Shown here: positions 1 to 12,499 of the stretch, one piece after another | Numbering within the stretch: position 1 is the first letter of the stretch | Layout of the letters: the number at the start of each line of letters is the position of its first letter | Source: Dromaius novaehollandiae | Lineage: Eukaryota > Chordata > Aves > Casuariiformes > Dromaiidae | Length of the DNA stretch: 64,000 nucleotides | Reading direction: 5' to 3' | Assembly (NCBI RefSeq): GCF_036370855.1 | Contig: NC_088108.1 | Coordinates: forward strand, 7,153,448-7,217,447 | The notes under the pieces: generated by a model | Seen by the model: the letters and a program-made list of their open reading frames with translations, nothing else | What the model was told of the DNA's origin: nothing | Database searches by the model: none | Position numbers and translations under genes: made by a program

Positions 1-414
1 ACATTGCCTCCTTCCCCGCACACATTCCCAATTGCCTCGTCTACCGCCCGATCCATAATATTTATGATGCTTTACATATACAAACATCTGCAACAGAATG
101 AGTCACCACTATTTAATAAACAAGCAGATTCTTTGTAAAGCTAATGGGTTCATTTGGGCATGAAGGGTCAAAGTCATAGTGACTTAAAAACTTCGGCATT
201 TGAATTCCTTGAAAACCTTGAAGATGATGAGAAAACAAGTTCTGCAAGTAAAATTAACAACAATAGCACTGTATTTTGGGGGGGAGGAGGAAGGAGGCAG
301 ATGCTTGGATGGAGAAATGTCGTTTCACTCAGATCCTCTGTCTCTTTGTAAGACCAGAAAGAAATGTGACGTGTGGTTTTCACACACTTTTTGATTAGGG
401 ATTTCCTGGGAGGA

Positions 415-680
415 TATTGGCGGGACGGCAGATCGTCTCCTTGCTCCTCGTGCGTGTGTGGCGAGGGGCGGTTTCTTGGCAAGGCACTGCTGGCCGGCGG
501 GGAGCAGCCGTGCCCCCCCTCCTCCGCTTTTTCCCAGGCTGTCCGGTGCGCAAAGCGCATCTCTCGCGGGCTCTTGCGGAGATGAGAAATGCGGGTGCGG
601 CGGTCGCGCTGCCTGCAAAGGCCCCGAGCTTCGGGAGGGGAGCGGCTGACCGGGACCTCGGCCCAGACTGGCCTGCTGCA
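415..680. promoter_or_regulatory. Isolated CpG-rich patch (orphan CpG island candidate)
   Basis: A run of about 265 bp is clearly richer in G+C and CpG than its AT-rich flanks, with repeated gcg/cgc words around 540-620. No conserved coding frame or splice-bounded exon is visible; the open frames crossing it on both strands are what low stop density in GC-rich DNA produces. Within a large first intron such a patch may be an enhancer, an alternative promoter or an unmethylated orphan island. Base composition alone cannot separate these. Confidence 0.35.
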
Positions 681-1269
681 GCGAGGAGCTGCTCGCTCCC
701 TTGTGAAACCCACAGGAGCAGAAAACTTAGGGAGGGATCTGAGGATGGCAGTCTTGTTTCAGTGGTTTTTTCATTCATTTTACAAAGGAATCCTAACACA
801 AACACAAAATAAATAAGCAGCCCTACTCATTATCATCTTAGGGCATAACTTTTGCATTCTTCCTGCTATTTTAACAGTGGTCAGCGGTGCTGACAGCTTG
901 AAGCTTTTCGAGTTAACACCCACCCTATGTCTGTAGGGCCCTTGGAGTTCATTTATAGAAAGCATAAGGATCAGTCATTACGATACTACCATTAACTGAC
1001 ATCACAGGGCAGAAAAACAGCAATATCCTTGAGGGCGGCACCTCCCGCGAGAGGCTTGTGGCCGAGTGGGATTCATTTCACTGGACAGCCAGGACTGACC
1101 GGGGATCTTGAGAGCATCTACAGGGCGCCAGTGAAAAGACACAGTCAGTATTAATAAATAAATAAACTAATTCCCCCACTGCGCTTGGCAACTTTTCACT
1201 GGGACTAACAAGATGGTAAAGACAGCCTCACATCCTCTCAGAAAGCAAATGAGATTTCTGTGACTTGGC

Positions 1270-1570
1270 ATCATTGTGAGGCAAAGCCCGAAGGGGTCTG
1301 GAGAGCTGCTGAGGAACCCAGCTTCGGACTGAGGCGGGCAGCTCCGGCGCGGGGTCCCTGGGAGCTGCGGAGGCGCCCAGTGGGGCGGCCGGGCTGGGCT
1401 GGGCCGGGCCGGGCAAGGAGGCCGGGCGAGGAGGCCGGGCGAGGAGGCCGGGCGGCGGTTGTGGCCGGGCGGCAGAGCCCCGGGTGCTGACCCGCAGGCC
1501 GCAGCCCAGGAGCTGGGTGACAGCAGGTGGCGGCATCACGTGGCCAGGGCAGGCGCGGGGCGGACAGCAA
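1270..1570. promoter_or_regulatory. CpG- and G-rich patch with a 13-bp tandem repeat
   Basis: About 300 bp of strongly GC-rich sequence. In its core, three copies of a 13-bp unit of the form gaggaggccgggc lie head to tail at 1415-1453, preceded by short gggcc iterations. The G-run spacing on the + strand could support a G-quadruplex. Open frames on both strands here look compositional, with no domain recognised. It could be an orphan CpG island or an alternative GAB3 promoter; neither is shown by sequence alone. Confidence 0.4.
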
Positions 1571-4500
1571 ACCGAGCCTTGGACGTGGTCCTCCTCTTTC
1601 TGTTTCGTTCTGTCTGTGTCTGTCACTCCTGACGGGGATGTACAGCAGGTTCGAGCTCAGACTAGCGTTCCCAGCAACAGAAGAAAGCGCTGACGTTACT
1701 AGGTGAAGGGGTGATTTTAGGCCTTTGGAGGATCTCCTCCCGCCCCCAGCCGCCCTCTCTTCTGGGGCACATTCGTTGCTTCCCCGGGGCAGGCAGAGTG
1801 AAACACTCCTTCCTTGAAGCTGTCCCCCAAATGACACTGCCTGACTGCTGCTACATTTCTGCAGGCGTTTAAGCTCCCTGACAGTGAAGACTTACAGGCA
1901 GGACTCTTTATATGAGGATGTTTACAGATTCACCCTCCAGCCAAGAGTTTTAGTTCCATATTCGCCCACAGCATGTTTATGTGTAATATCTAAAATGACA
2001 TTATTATTATCGTCCTGAACACAGCTTAAATTTCTAGAGAGCTTTTTTCACCCTTAAATCCTAAGGCACTTGACAACTCGTACATGCTTGTTGCATGCTA
2101 CATATGTTGAGAGCAGTTCACTTGTCACGGGGATACACCTGCTCCCGAAGGCGCGCTTCACTCCTGATAGTCGGCCTGCTTAGCCAGACCCCGCAGTGTT
2201 TGCACTCATGTCTCTGCATTTGGGTTGGACCAACCGTGGTCGCCACCACTGTGCTAAGAACCACCACAGTGTCCCAGGTCTTCCAGGATTTGACAACATA
2301 ACTTCAGCTTCTCTTAGCGAGAGAGATGCCACCGAAGCTTCACGTTGTGGAGGTGGGGATTCCCACTGTTGTATGAAAATTATCTGCGTAAAATGGCCCG
2401 GAAACACTTAAGCTCTCTCTGACTTTTCACAATAAATTCTTTAACACCAAAATAGTAATAAGACTTGAAGATTAGATATAAATTGAGGTAAATTTCAAAG
2501 ACTTGGAAGGGCTTTAATCCAAAACTCTTACGTAATCTTAAAGGATTTTTGAAAGGCTCTGTATGGATCTTTGAGCTCTTTATAAAAATGAGGTTGTTCA
2601 CGGGTTGTTAGAAGGACAACAGTTCTGGAATACAAATGTGGGGTATAATCATCTATTGGATGACTGAAGCGGTTTAAGTCAACAGAGATTTTACTTACTT
2701 TTGGAGGCAAGTATAGGAAAATGTATACACTAAAAGGACTGAAGTTTGGACAAATTTTGAGCAAATTTGCTAAACTAATAGCTTTTATGGAAGGACTCCA
2801 AACTTACTTTGCTAAGGAAAAAAAAAGAGTTGGGGCTAATCCCCTTTCTTGTAGCTCGCAAGCACTGTGTAAATACAGATGTGCAAAGCAGTTAAAGAGC
2901 AGAAGGAGCTGCAGGTCTGTAGGGACTGTAGATTGTGCCCTGTCCCAGGCTATCGGGAGCCCTTCTCCCTTTATTTTACTAGGAACTGGCAGTTTTCTCA
3001 GTATTCTTCACATAAACAGAACAAATTTTGCTGTTTCACCTTGTTAACTGAACATGTGGTGTGAGGTCAGCAACAGTCATGCAGCCTATCTATAACTGTC
3101 TGAGCTCACATGATGCTATAGCGCTCAAGAGAAGGAACATAAACAGGAAATTGGGCAAAGTGACTCTTTTAGTAGGGACCACAACACCGTTCTTTGTTTT
3201 TTTTTAACTAAACTCTTCAACAACACAATTTTGGACCCAGTTAAAAAAAAAAATCAGAGTAGCCAGCACGATCAGAACAAAAGCAGCAAACGTTTATGCT
3301 GCAACACTTGTGTCTGACCGTAACAATGTGCTTCAGGGTAGCAAAAAGAACCAACTTTCAGGATTTTGCTCAGAAGCTCCTCTCATCTCACAGCTTGGTG
3401 CACAGAGGAGTAGAAAGATGAGATTGAACATATCCTCCACATCCATTTTGGGCCAAATCTTGATTGCCCTTATTTTCACCCTTATTGAATTCAGTGCTAT
3501 GTGCTGCAAAGATTTTGAGATTTTGGCCTTTGCACTTCATTTCCCTCCTAAAATTGCATGGAGAAAGGAAGTATGCAGGAGGCAAGTGGAAAAATGGGGA
3601 GGAGGAGCACATGCATGGGAAGGATTATCTTAGAGAATAGGTCAAATTCATGGAAAATAAGGACCGACCTTACTGGACATACATACAGTGATAGAAAGAA
3701 ATATAGAAATAACAGGAGCAATACAATAGTAGGTAGATACTATCTTGTATCCAAAAAAGCTCTGGAGACATCTACCTGGCTTTAAGCATAGAGAGGAGGC
3801 CACTGCTTTCAAAGGGGACTGCATGCTCCTATCCAAGCTCTACCGAAATAAATGACAAAACTCCCCTTTGCTCTGAGAGGGCCAGGTCCTCCTCTTAACA
3901 CGAAGCTCTGAGAAATGCAGAGATTCCCCCAAATGGAAAGATGATAGGAAGGCTCCTCTGGCGTGAGGAGGAGCCTCTCCACGAACCGCATCAGATGGAG
4001 GTGCCCTCCATGGGTCTGGCCTGTTTTTTGCAGGTTACTCACAGGCTGCCCCCAGCAGTGGATTTGCTCTACCAGGACAGCAAACCTTTACTGGTGGTTT
4101 CAGGCATGACCCTGTTTTTGTGGGAGGACATGGGCCTTCCCAGGAGGTGTTTCACACGGCGCTGGCCGTGACCGGCCGCAAGGTCCGTTGGCTGCCAGCT
4201 AGGTGTCCTTGGCAAACACGACCTGCTCTTGCAAGTGGCCCTGGCCACAGCACTGGCTGCAATCTAGTCTCGCTAGCAGCACTGTTGTTTTGGCAGGAAG
4301 GTGCAAAGCGGGACGGGGCATGGGGGAGCGCTGAAGCGAGCCTCCCCGGTGCCCTGCAGGCGAGTCTTCCAGTAACTGGCCTTTTGCAGGAGCAGATAGT
4401 GCCCAACCAGTTGCAAAGACTGCCAGAATGTGACCAGTAAACAAATAAATACTTGTGAAAAGACCTGGAATTTGGAAAGGCCCATATTTGTCACAGAAAC

Positions 4501-7429
4501 CTGATTCAAGAAATTAAGTCTCTCTGGTCAGAAACTAGAAACATTCCTGTGTGAGTGAGAGGCTCAGCCAAAGCCAGTTGACGCAGGCCAAATTCCAGTC
4601 ATTGACTATTTACAGAAAACAACCCAAATTATAAACTCTGAGTTATTTGTCAGAAACATTTACTAAATATCATAATTGCAATTAAGAATACACTAACAGT
4701 GTGGGTAAGTCACAAACCTAAACATATGGCGAAATGTATTGGATGACTTCTTGTCTTATGTACCTAAGTATAAATGTATGTTACTGGTAGGTATACTGGG
4801 TGGCCCATGCTTAATATAGAGGCAGCTGAGCCAAACCAGAATGTCTCACAACACCAAAAGAGGTTGAATCCTGCGCCGATCTAAATTCTGCAGCACTGAA
4901 GATAAGTGCTAATGACTGGAGCTGCTCAATAGCTGGTGTTACCCCGATTGCTCATTTCAAAGCACAGCATTAGAAAAACAACTATGCTAAGGAATTAAAA
5001 AATCTATTTTGATTGCCATTCTGCTATTTTCAACTGTATTCTTACTACCTAAATTGTGTTATTTTACCCTTAAGTATTCTGTTAGGGAGTGTTTGATTTT
5101 AAAAATCTTATTTTTCTTCTTCTTTAAAAGCTCCTTTAAATTAATCTTCTTTGCTTTACATTTCGCAGGAGACTGAACTGGTTTTTGGACATTTTAAGAA
5201 TTACTTTTTCATTCTCCTCAGTTTGTGGAAAAGTGGTCATCACTCACACGGCTCGGTAATGTACAGCATCCACTGACTGTCATTTTTTATTTTAAAATAC
5301 ATAAATGTTAGGAAAAATATAAACAATGCTCCCCATGCCAGGTTTTCTGTTGTTTGTTTAAGAATTCTTTTTGAGTCATCAGACTTTTTTTGTTGCTGTT
5401 GCGTCCTGTGTCTCATCCAAGAAAACAGGGTTTCACATGGCTAAAAATTTGAAGAAATTGCACCCTAAAAGCTCCACTTTCCTCCGCATTTCAGGTGCGT
5501 TCCATAAAGTCAGCTGGTTAAAGTCAGCTCCAGGATCTAAGCATCCATCATGTAAACGTCCCAGGCTCACGAGATAACCGCACATTTCTTCGCTCTTGTG
5601 CGGAAAGGGAATATTGCCTGTGAAATTCTACAGACCTGTGCTTTTTTCTCAGCGTAGTGTTTCCCGTTCTGCCCACTTCATACCAACACACGTGGTGAAA
5701 CGCTCCAGTGGACCTGGAAATCAGGACCAGAGCTCACATCCAACAGGCTCTGGTTCAGGACTACGTGCCCCAGTCCTGAGCTCTGCTTATCACCCTCGAG
5801 CCTTTCTCTCTTCACCTCCTGAGACTTAACCTTCAAATCGGGATTTACGCGTAGGTCAGGTCTTTTTAATCTGTTAATGCTGCGACTTCTGTCTTTGCAT
5901 AAAGACATATATGTGCCCTTGGATGGCACCTGGTATAGCGTTGCTATTTGCTTAAAACTTTTGAGCCACATAGTTAGAAAAAACTCAGTATAGTAAATAA
6001 TACTAATGAACAACACATCTAGTGTTTCTCTTAATTTGCATGATTTCTCAGACTTCCCTTCTGAACCAAACGATGAAATCACAGCATGTTCAGAAATATT
6101 AAATCATTTCCTCAACATCTGAATATAACAGGCTGTAAAAGGAAAACAACTGTGTTTGGCACGTCGCATACTTTATCCTTAACACTCTGAATTCTGTTAT
6201 CCCTCTGTATTTTGATTTGTGCAGATTTGCACTCTGATCACAGCATCATTAAAAACAACCGTGTGCCGTGAGTTATTTCCTAGGAAATCCTCCAGCGCTG
6301 CCAGATGTCAGCTTTGCCAGGACAGCCTGGGTTTCAGGTGCCCTTGGCAATGCCCAGCCTGGGCTGTTGCAAGCCCAGGATGCCCCGAAACGGCTCTGAC
6401 CCACTGGCCGGGGGGCAGCAGATTAGTGGCATTAAGGTTTGCACCTGCACGAGTACCAGATGGTGTCCTGGCGTCTCCATGCTCTAGTAATCAAAATGCA
6501 GGTGACACTGCAATGACGAGGAGCGGGCTGCGCGGAGCAAGCGTTGCCAACAGGGAATCACCAAAGGGGATGGGAAGAGAAGGAAAAAACTCCTTATTTT
6601 CCAGCTCCTCCAGAACCCCGCCGGTCTCCACTCCAGGACGTTTTGCAGTTTGGAGGTGACCGATGGTTTGAAGTCACCTCTGCGATGCCCCTCGCCCCAG
6701 GGCAGCGCAGGCGGGTCCGACCCAGAACGTGCAGGTCCCTCTGCTGCGCTGCAGCTGGCGAAAGGCCGGGCCGGCTTTCCTGAGCAGGTGCCTTCGCTTC
6801 GAGGTTACGTTCGGCCAGTTGTCAGTGTTTTGTAACGCAGGCTTTTGCGAGTACAGCGGGAGTAAAACACTCTGCCAAACTCCACAAATAGTGGAACAGT
6901 TTGGGAGTAAAAACAGATTTCAGAAATGAAAGTTCAGCTTGATCTATTGGGAACAACGTGCAATTAATGTGCTCAGCAATATCTTAAATCTGAGCAATGT
7001 GGGAGAAGGGTAATAACTCCCTTTCTATCATTTTTCAGCCTGTCAGAACACTAATCTATTAAATGCTAAAAGCCAGATTCTTAGTAAATGTAAACTGGTA
7101 AACTCAGTTGAAGGCAGTGGTGCTGTGCAGCTTATCCGGGTCTTAATCTGTTTTAAACAGTAAAACTAGAAAATCAGAAGGGTATGTGCTTGCGGGATGG
7201 TGAAATAGGATCAATGTTACTGTTACAAAAGTGATGATAATGAGCCAGCTGGGTTTTTCCACAATCATATTCAAAACTACAGCATTTATTTCTGCTTTTC
7301 TGCAACTTCTCCTCTATCTCTTCTCCTCCCTTCCCTATCCCGTTTTTCGCGGTTTTTGCACTCTGAACTACACCCAGCAGATGAGGTCACTGATGATCAG
7401 TCAGGACACGGACGCAGCCCATGACTTTG

Positions 7430-7625
7430 CATCATTTTTTGCCGGCGGCGCCCGGCGCTTCCCCAGCGCCGAGCCACTGCGCGTGGCTGGCCAGGACACG
7501 CTTGGCTGCGGCAGTGCTGCCGGGTCCGGCAAACCCGACCAGCCCACGCGGCTGCCGGCCGTGCCGGGTGCTGCCGGGGCAGCTCCTGACCCCCCTGGCC
7601 GCCACACAGCCTGCCTGCGCCTTTC
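7430..7625. promoter_or_regulatory. Isolated CpG-rich patch
   Basis: About 195 bp of GC-rich sequence with dense CpG (for example gccggcggcgcccggcgc near 7441) sits abruptly between AT-rich flanks. Overlapping open frames on both strands carry no recognisable motif. It is a candidate intronic CpG island; function unknown. Confidence 0.3.
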
Positions 7626-9939
7626 CGAACAGACTTCACCCGTTGATCGTACTACTGATCGCAAAACCATTCCGTTTTATCTAACGCAGCCAAAATTTCA
7701 TAAATCTTCCAAACAGAAAACATATAGTCCACTGTATAGTCTGCAGCTCTTGCATGTGCTTCATTAAAAAGCAAATTTAAGAGTGGCCAATACTAATGCT
7801 AAAATGACACTGTCAGCTTCAACTTCAAAACAGGAGTTGAAGTGAAATTTAGTCTGACTTGGAGTTCCTCAGCTAATTTTTGGAATCTTCTTACTTTGTT
7901 TTCAGTTTTTAAGTGATTTTTATTGCTTCTGACCCCATGGGAAAGGTCCGTGAAGAAAGAAGAAACTAACAGCAAAAATGCCAAGACAGCCTTATATGCT
8001 GAGATCTGCTCAAACCACAAAGTAGATATACAAAACCTCCCTATTTTCCACAGATATACCCATTTCCTGATTAGCTGAATTCAAAAGCAGAGTTAATTAG
8101 AAAGCCAAGCTTGTCGGTGTGGCAGGCACAGCGCTAAAGGCAATGCTGAACTCTCCCGATCCACCAACCGAGCAACGCCACTGTCACAGGCTGGTTAAAG
8201 AACTGAGGGTTTGTGCCCCAAAATCTCCTTTTAGGTCGCTTCAAAGGGTGCAGCTCCTTGATAGTCAATGCCATTGCACTGGCAAAGAAACCACTGCTTA
8301 GGGCACATGTCTGAGGGAGGATGTGGAGACAGAGAGATTTACAACAAAGAAACTGTATGAAACATCCTTAGGTCCGGGCTGAGCTCACCGTATTCAGTCT
8401 ATTAGAGAAAAACAAGTAAGACTTTCCCGGTTCCTGCCCTCACTTGAAATGTGGTGTTCTGGGGCTGTGAAGATTAATTCAGGCTCTTTTTTGTTTTCTT
8501 TTTTTTGGAATACAGTGTCTTGAAGGAGAGTACATTTTCTACAACTGGCAGGGAGTAGAGCTGCAAGATTTTTCAACAAGTGACTAAAAATGCAGCTCTA
8601 GGTCAAATGTGGTACCTAGACAGAGGTGCACGATAACATGCCACACCAGCGGTGAGAACCCAGCAGCACAGTTATATTGCCGTCAGTGCAGGCCTTAGAC
8701 ACCTTCGCTTTTAGCTGCTGTTCTCTGTAGTTTGTTATTTCTCTCCTCCCTGCACATGCATACATAGTAGCCGTATGTCCCAACAAGTCTCTTTTTTGAG
8801 GCTAATTCACTTCTGTTTTGGCAAGCCACATTTTGCCCTGTGGTTCTGCCACGTAGTCGCCTGCCTCGCTGGTTTAGGAGCAATGGCACACCAGTATCGC
8901 AAGCGTGTCAGCACTTACAGGTAGCCACGTGAGAAAGGATGAGGCTGTGTTAAACAGGGGGTGACTTCAGGGGTGTTTATGTCCTAGGAGCAAAGCAAAA
9001 GCAGAGAGCTTTCCACGAGAGGGTTAAAGTGCGAGCTCAGCCACGAAGGGAAAGTAGGGGAGCCCCAGTCTGGCAAGAAAATTGGAAGGACAGGAATGGG
9101 AGGAGCAGGAAAGCTGAAGGAAGAAGGACAAATAAAAACCTAACTACAGGGATCATATAGAGAAGGGACTGGACTCTTCAGCACAGCTAGAAAAACCTCA
9201 GCCGGGGCAGTGAGAAGAAGCTCGGTCCCTAACAATTCACATAACTGGAGTCTGAAGAGCGCTGATAGCAGAGCTCTGCTCGGGGAGCCAGGGAGGAATG
9301 AGAAGCGACTGTCGGGGCTTTGGTCCTGCTGCAGTGCTGCCCTCCCAGCTCCTCCGGCAAGGCCTTCTCAAATCACACCCAAGCTTTTACTATGGGTGGA
9401 GTAGCCCCATCTCAGTCTGAATCATCGGGCTGCGGGCTGGCCATTGTACGCATTGTTTGGAGGTATCTTCTCTGCTCAAGCCAAGCAGAAAAGAAAGCAA
9501 AGCAACAGGAGGGAAGCGGCCGTTACTGAAATCCTATGAGAACACCGGGGAACGATGAAAGATTGCAGCTCCCGTCCCTGCTCTGACTGTAGGAACAGCC
9601 GCCACAGCAGCAAGGGACTCAAAACAGTGCCTGGAAGGAAAGCCAGGGCAGTTCGGAGGGACGTGTCACCAGAGCACCCAGCCGCTGCTAAAGTTCTCCC
9701 TAAAAACCTCCTGTTTTGCTAGTACACCACAGCTAGAAAGCCAGGACTACTCAGGGCTCGTGCTAATTAAGCTACCTATTGCTGGGAGAGGATGGGGATG
9801 TGGCTGGGAGCCAACATTAATACGGTAGGCGGGATCATAGGATGCCGCTGCCTCCTGGAGAAAGTCTGCTTTGGTCATTTGGCAGTTAGGTTTTCTTCCC
9901 CCTCTCCCAGGGTTGCCTGTGGACCGACACAGCCTGCGA

Positions 9940-10095
9940 AGCCCTTCTGGAGCTCCACGCGCCCCGCGTCGCCCAGGGCCCAGGAGCCGCGCGGGATGGG
10001 GGAGCAGCCCTGCCGGGGTGCAGCGGCGGCCGTGGCAGCCTCGCTCGCCTCCTGCTCCCCTCGCCCAGCCCCTCCGCGGCTGCTGCGCCGGCCAG
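9940..10095. promoter_or_regulatory. Isolated CpG-rich patch
   Basis: About 155 bp of CpG-dense sequence (gcgccccgcgtcgcccagg near 9959, then gcagcggcggccgtggcagcc near 10020). No convincing splice-bounded coding exon was found. Treated as an orphan CpG-rich segment of the presumed GAB3 first intron. Confidence 0.3.
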
Positions 10096-12471
10096 GGCTG
10101 CTATTGCTGGCAGAGCTACAGCCTGGTGTTTTTTGACCTTTTACTCTTCCAGAGATAGAAATGGGATTTGTCTGAGGCTTGGAATAACTTCCTGCGATTG
10201 TGCTGGAGAGGGCTAGTCGGGCTTGCGAGATAGCTGTGTCTGTCGGGCTGGTGGAGGAAAGGAGAAAGCCTCTGCTGTGTGACTAAACCAAAGACAGATA
10301 TAAAAGATCCCAAAGACAGCCCATATGCCTTAGAGAAAAATAAGCTGATAGCACTGTGTGTTGTCTCTAGTGGGACGACTGGGCCCCGGCTGCTTCTGGG
10401 TTTTGATAGCAATGACATTAGCCATTACCGGAGAACCACTAACGACCCCTCAAGCAAATTGTGTCCATATATTGATAGTTATTCCTCAGATGCTAACTCA
10501 TAAATCCTCTCTGGATCAGTGAAGCATGTGTGTTTGCCTGTGTGGGAAAGAAGATAATGGTCCGAAAATTGATCCTTTGGGATGATGAGAGCAACTAACA
10601 GTCGTGTAAGCCTCCTGCTCCTCCCCCAGCTTTCCTCTGCCTCCCAGTACAGCTCCTGCAGCCTCAGTCCTGGGTGGAAGCAGGAGTTATGGGGAGGGAG
10701 GACTGCTCTTTCCTCATTACACCTTCAACAGTCTTCTACATCTTTTTCTTTAACTGACTTTTAACAGTCTTTAACAGTGACTTTCCAGGTCAGGTCTTTT
10801 CAGCACAACCGTTTGGCTAAAGAGGTCTAGGAGCTGTCATCACCTCACCTGTGACTACGGCTCCGACCCTGGCTGGGGGGGGGAACGGCTGGAGAATGGC
10901 ATGTGGGCTCTCCGTGTCCCTGATCATAAAAAAGAGCTAACACCTACAGTGTGATAAACCAGGCTGAGTCCCTGGCATCACTGGGAATCCATGAAAGACT
11001 AGGCGCGGGCACTGCCTGTATTGCAGCACTCCGTGACGGTCTTCATCCACAGCTCTGTTGCACTAGACAAAAACACTAAAAGCAAAAAAGGTGGTATCTG
11101 ACCCAAGGAGCTTACGATCACAACTAGTACGCTGAAATTTGTAACGGTGTTTGCAAGAGCTCCCATTGCTCCCAGGCAGGTAAGTGCCAGCTGGGGCAAC
11201 CAGGCCGTGCTCCCTCTTGAGTCCTAGAAAAGCTTTTCTGTAACCGCTCAGCTCCTGGGCTGTTGCTGCTGCCCACGCATCAGCCCTGGCACGTGGTGCC
11301 GTCGCTGGTAACGGCAAGGCAGGAGCTAGCCTGCACGGTCTCGCGTGGCTGGGCAGAGCTGCCGGGAGCTCCCAAAGAGATCGAGAAACATCCTTCAAGC
11401 AAGGGGTTTTCAAAGCGAGCTTTTAGTTGTTTCTTATATTTTACTCATCAGTAGGCAATATCGCTCTGTGCAAGTCATGTGTGCTAGTGTTTTCCTGTGA
11501 CTCACCGGCAGCCTGGCTGATTCTAACCCGCCTTGCTGAAATTTGGAGTAGGAACGATCTTTGCGTTTTGCAGCAATTCCTCTGAACAACCGCATATAAT
11601 ATCACCTCCTTGCTAGAACCGCAGTGGGTGGGATCCTAGGCTGGAAAAGGTAATTTTGTTCTGTTCTGCCCCGAAGCGTGCAAGGAAGCAGTGCTAGCTG
11701 GGGGCCCCCAGCCCCGGGGAATACGCAGCTCGCACTGGGGGGCCCGCCGTAAGCCTGGTCCCTGCCCAGGGCCGCTCTTGGCAGACCCTTGCTGCCAGCT
11801 TCAGCCCTCCCTGCTTGGCACGCTTAGCTGGGAATTGGGGCTGCTCCTCTCCTCACCTCCCTGTGTCTGCTGTTTCTGATCATGAACCTGTTTCACAGAG
11901 GATGAATAATAACGGGTTTAGTTCTTCCTGCCCAGCAAAAGCAAATCTATCCCAAAGCAAAGCCACGCTTCTGTTGTAAATAGGCACCAAAGCACAACTG
12001 ATGGTTCAACATACTTAAGACTTCTATGCGTGGACTCCACTCACAGCTTTGCAGCTTGAAAGGAATTTGTGTGTGTTATATGACATAATGATATGTATCA
12101 GTATATGTATGTGATTTATAATGTAATTATAGAATACAGTAAGAAGAGTAATATCACGCCTTTGAGCTTCAGTGCACAGCAGTTCTCTTAAATAGCACAA
12201 GGAAGTGGTACTAGACTATGCAGTTTATCAGTCTGCACTGAAGTTTTGACTACCACTTGTATTTCTCTGATTGATTTCTAAATAGGTAGTGTCAAAGAAA
12301 CTGAATTTTTATATTTGAATGTGTTTTTAAGACAAAAAAAGAAATGCAATCGAAAAGGTAAAAAATTTAACATAGGAAAAACTCTATCTAGCACATTTAA
12401 AGGTAGTGTCACATAGATAATAAATTTAATTTTAAATGCTTTTTAAAGTTTTTAAATGCATTGTGCATTGT

Positions 12472-12499
12472 TTCTGAATTCCAGAATTCTGAATTCCAG
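12472..12499. repeat. Tandem duplication of a 13-bp palindrome-containing word
   Basis: The word ttctgaattccag occurs at 12472-12484 and again at 12487-12499, two bases apart. Each copy holds a GAATTC palindrome, so the pair can also pair with itself. It looks like a small replication-slippage duplication in AT-rich intronic DNA. Confidence 0.6.

Larger units (their letters stand above)
1..11900. other. Probable GAB3 intron 1, distal part; no gene recognised
   Basis: This stretch lies downstream of the GAB exon 1 donor on the minus strand, so by inference it is intronic, with exon 2 beyond the left edge. Reading both strands I found no splice-bounded open frame resembling the rest of the GAB PH domain, the proline-rich motifs or any other protein family. 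Open frames here are short, mostly overlap each other in GC-rich patches, and show no conserved motif. It holds several CpG-rich patches listed separately (415-680, 1270-1570, 7430-7625, 9940-10095) in otherwise ordinary non-coding sequence. No tRNA-like or rRNA-like sequence was seen. Confidence 0.5.

Noticed and set aside
1600..1680. tRNA B-box-like word ggttcgagctc near 1648
   Set aside because: No matching A box, acceptor stem or cloverleaf could be folded around it.
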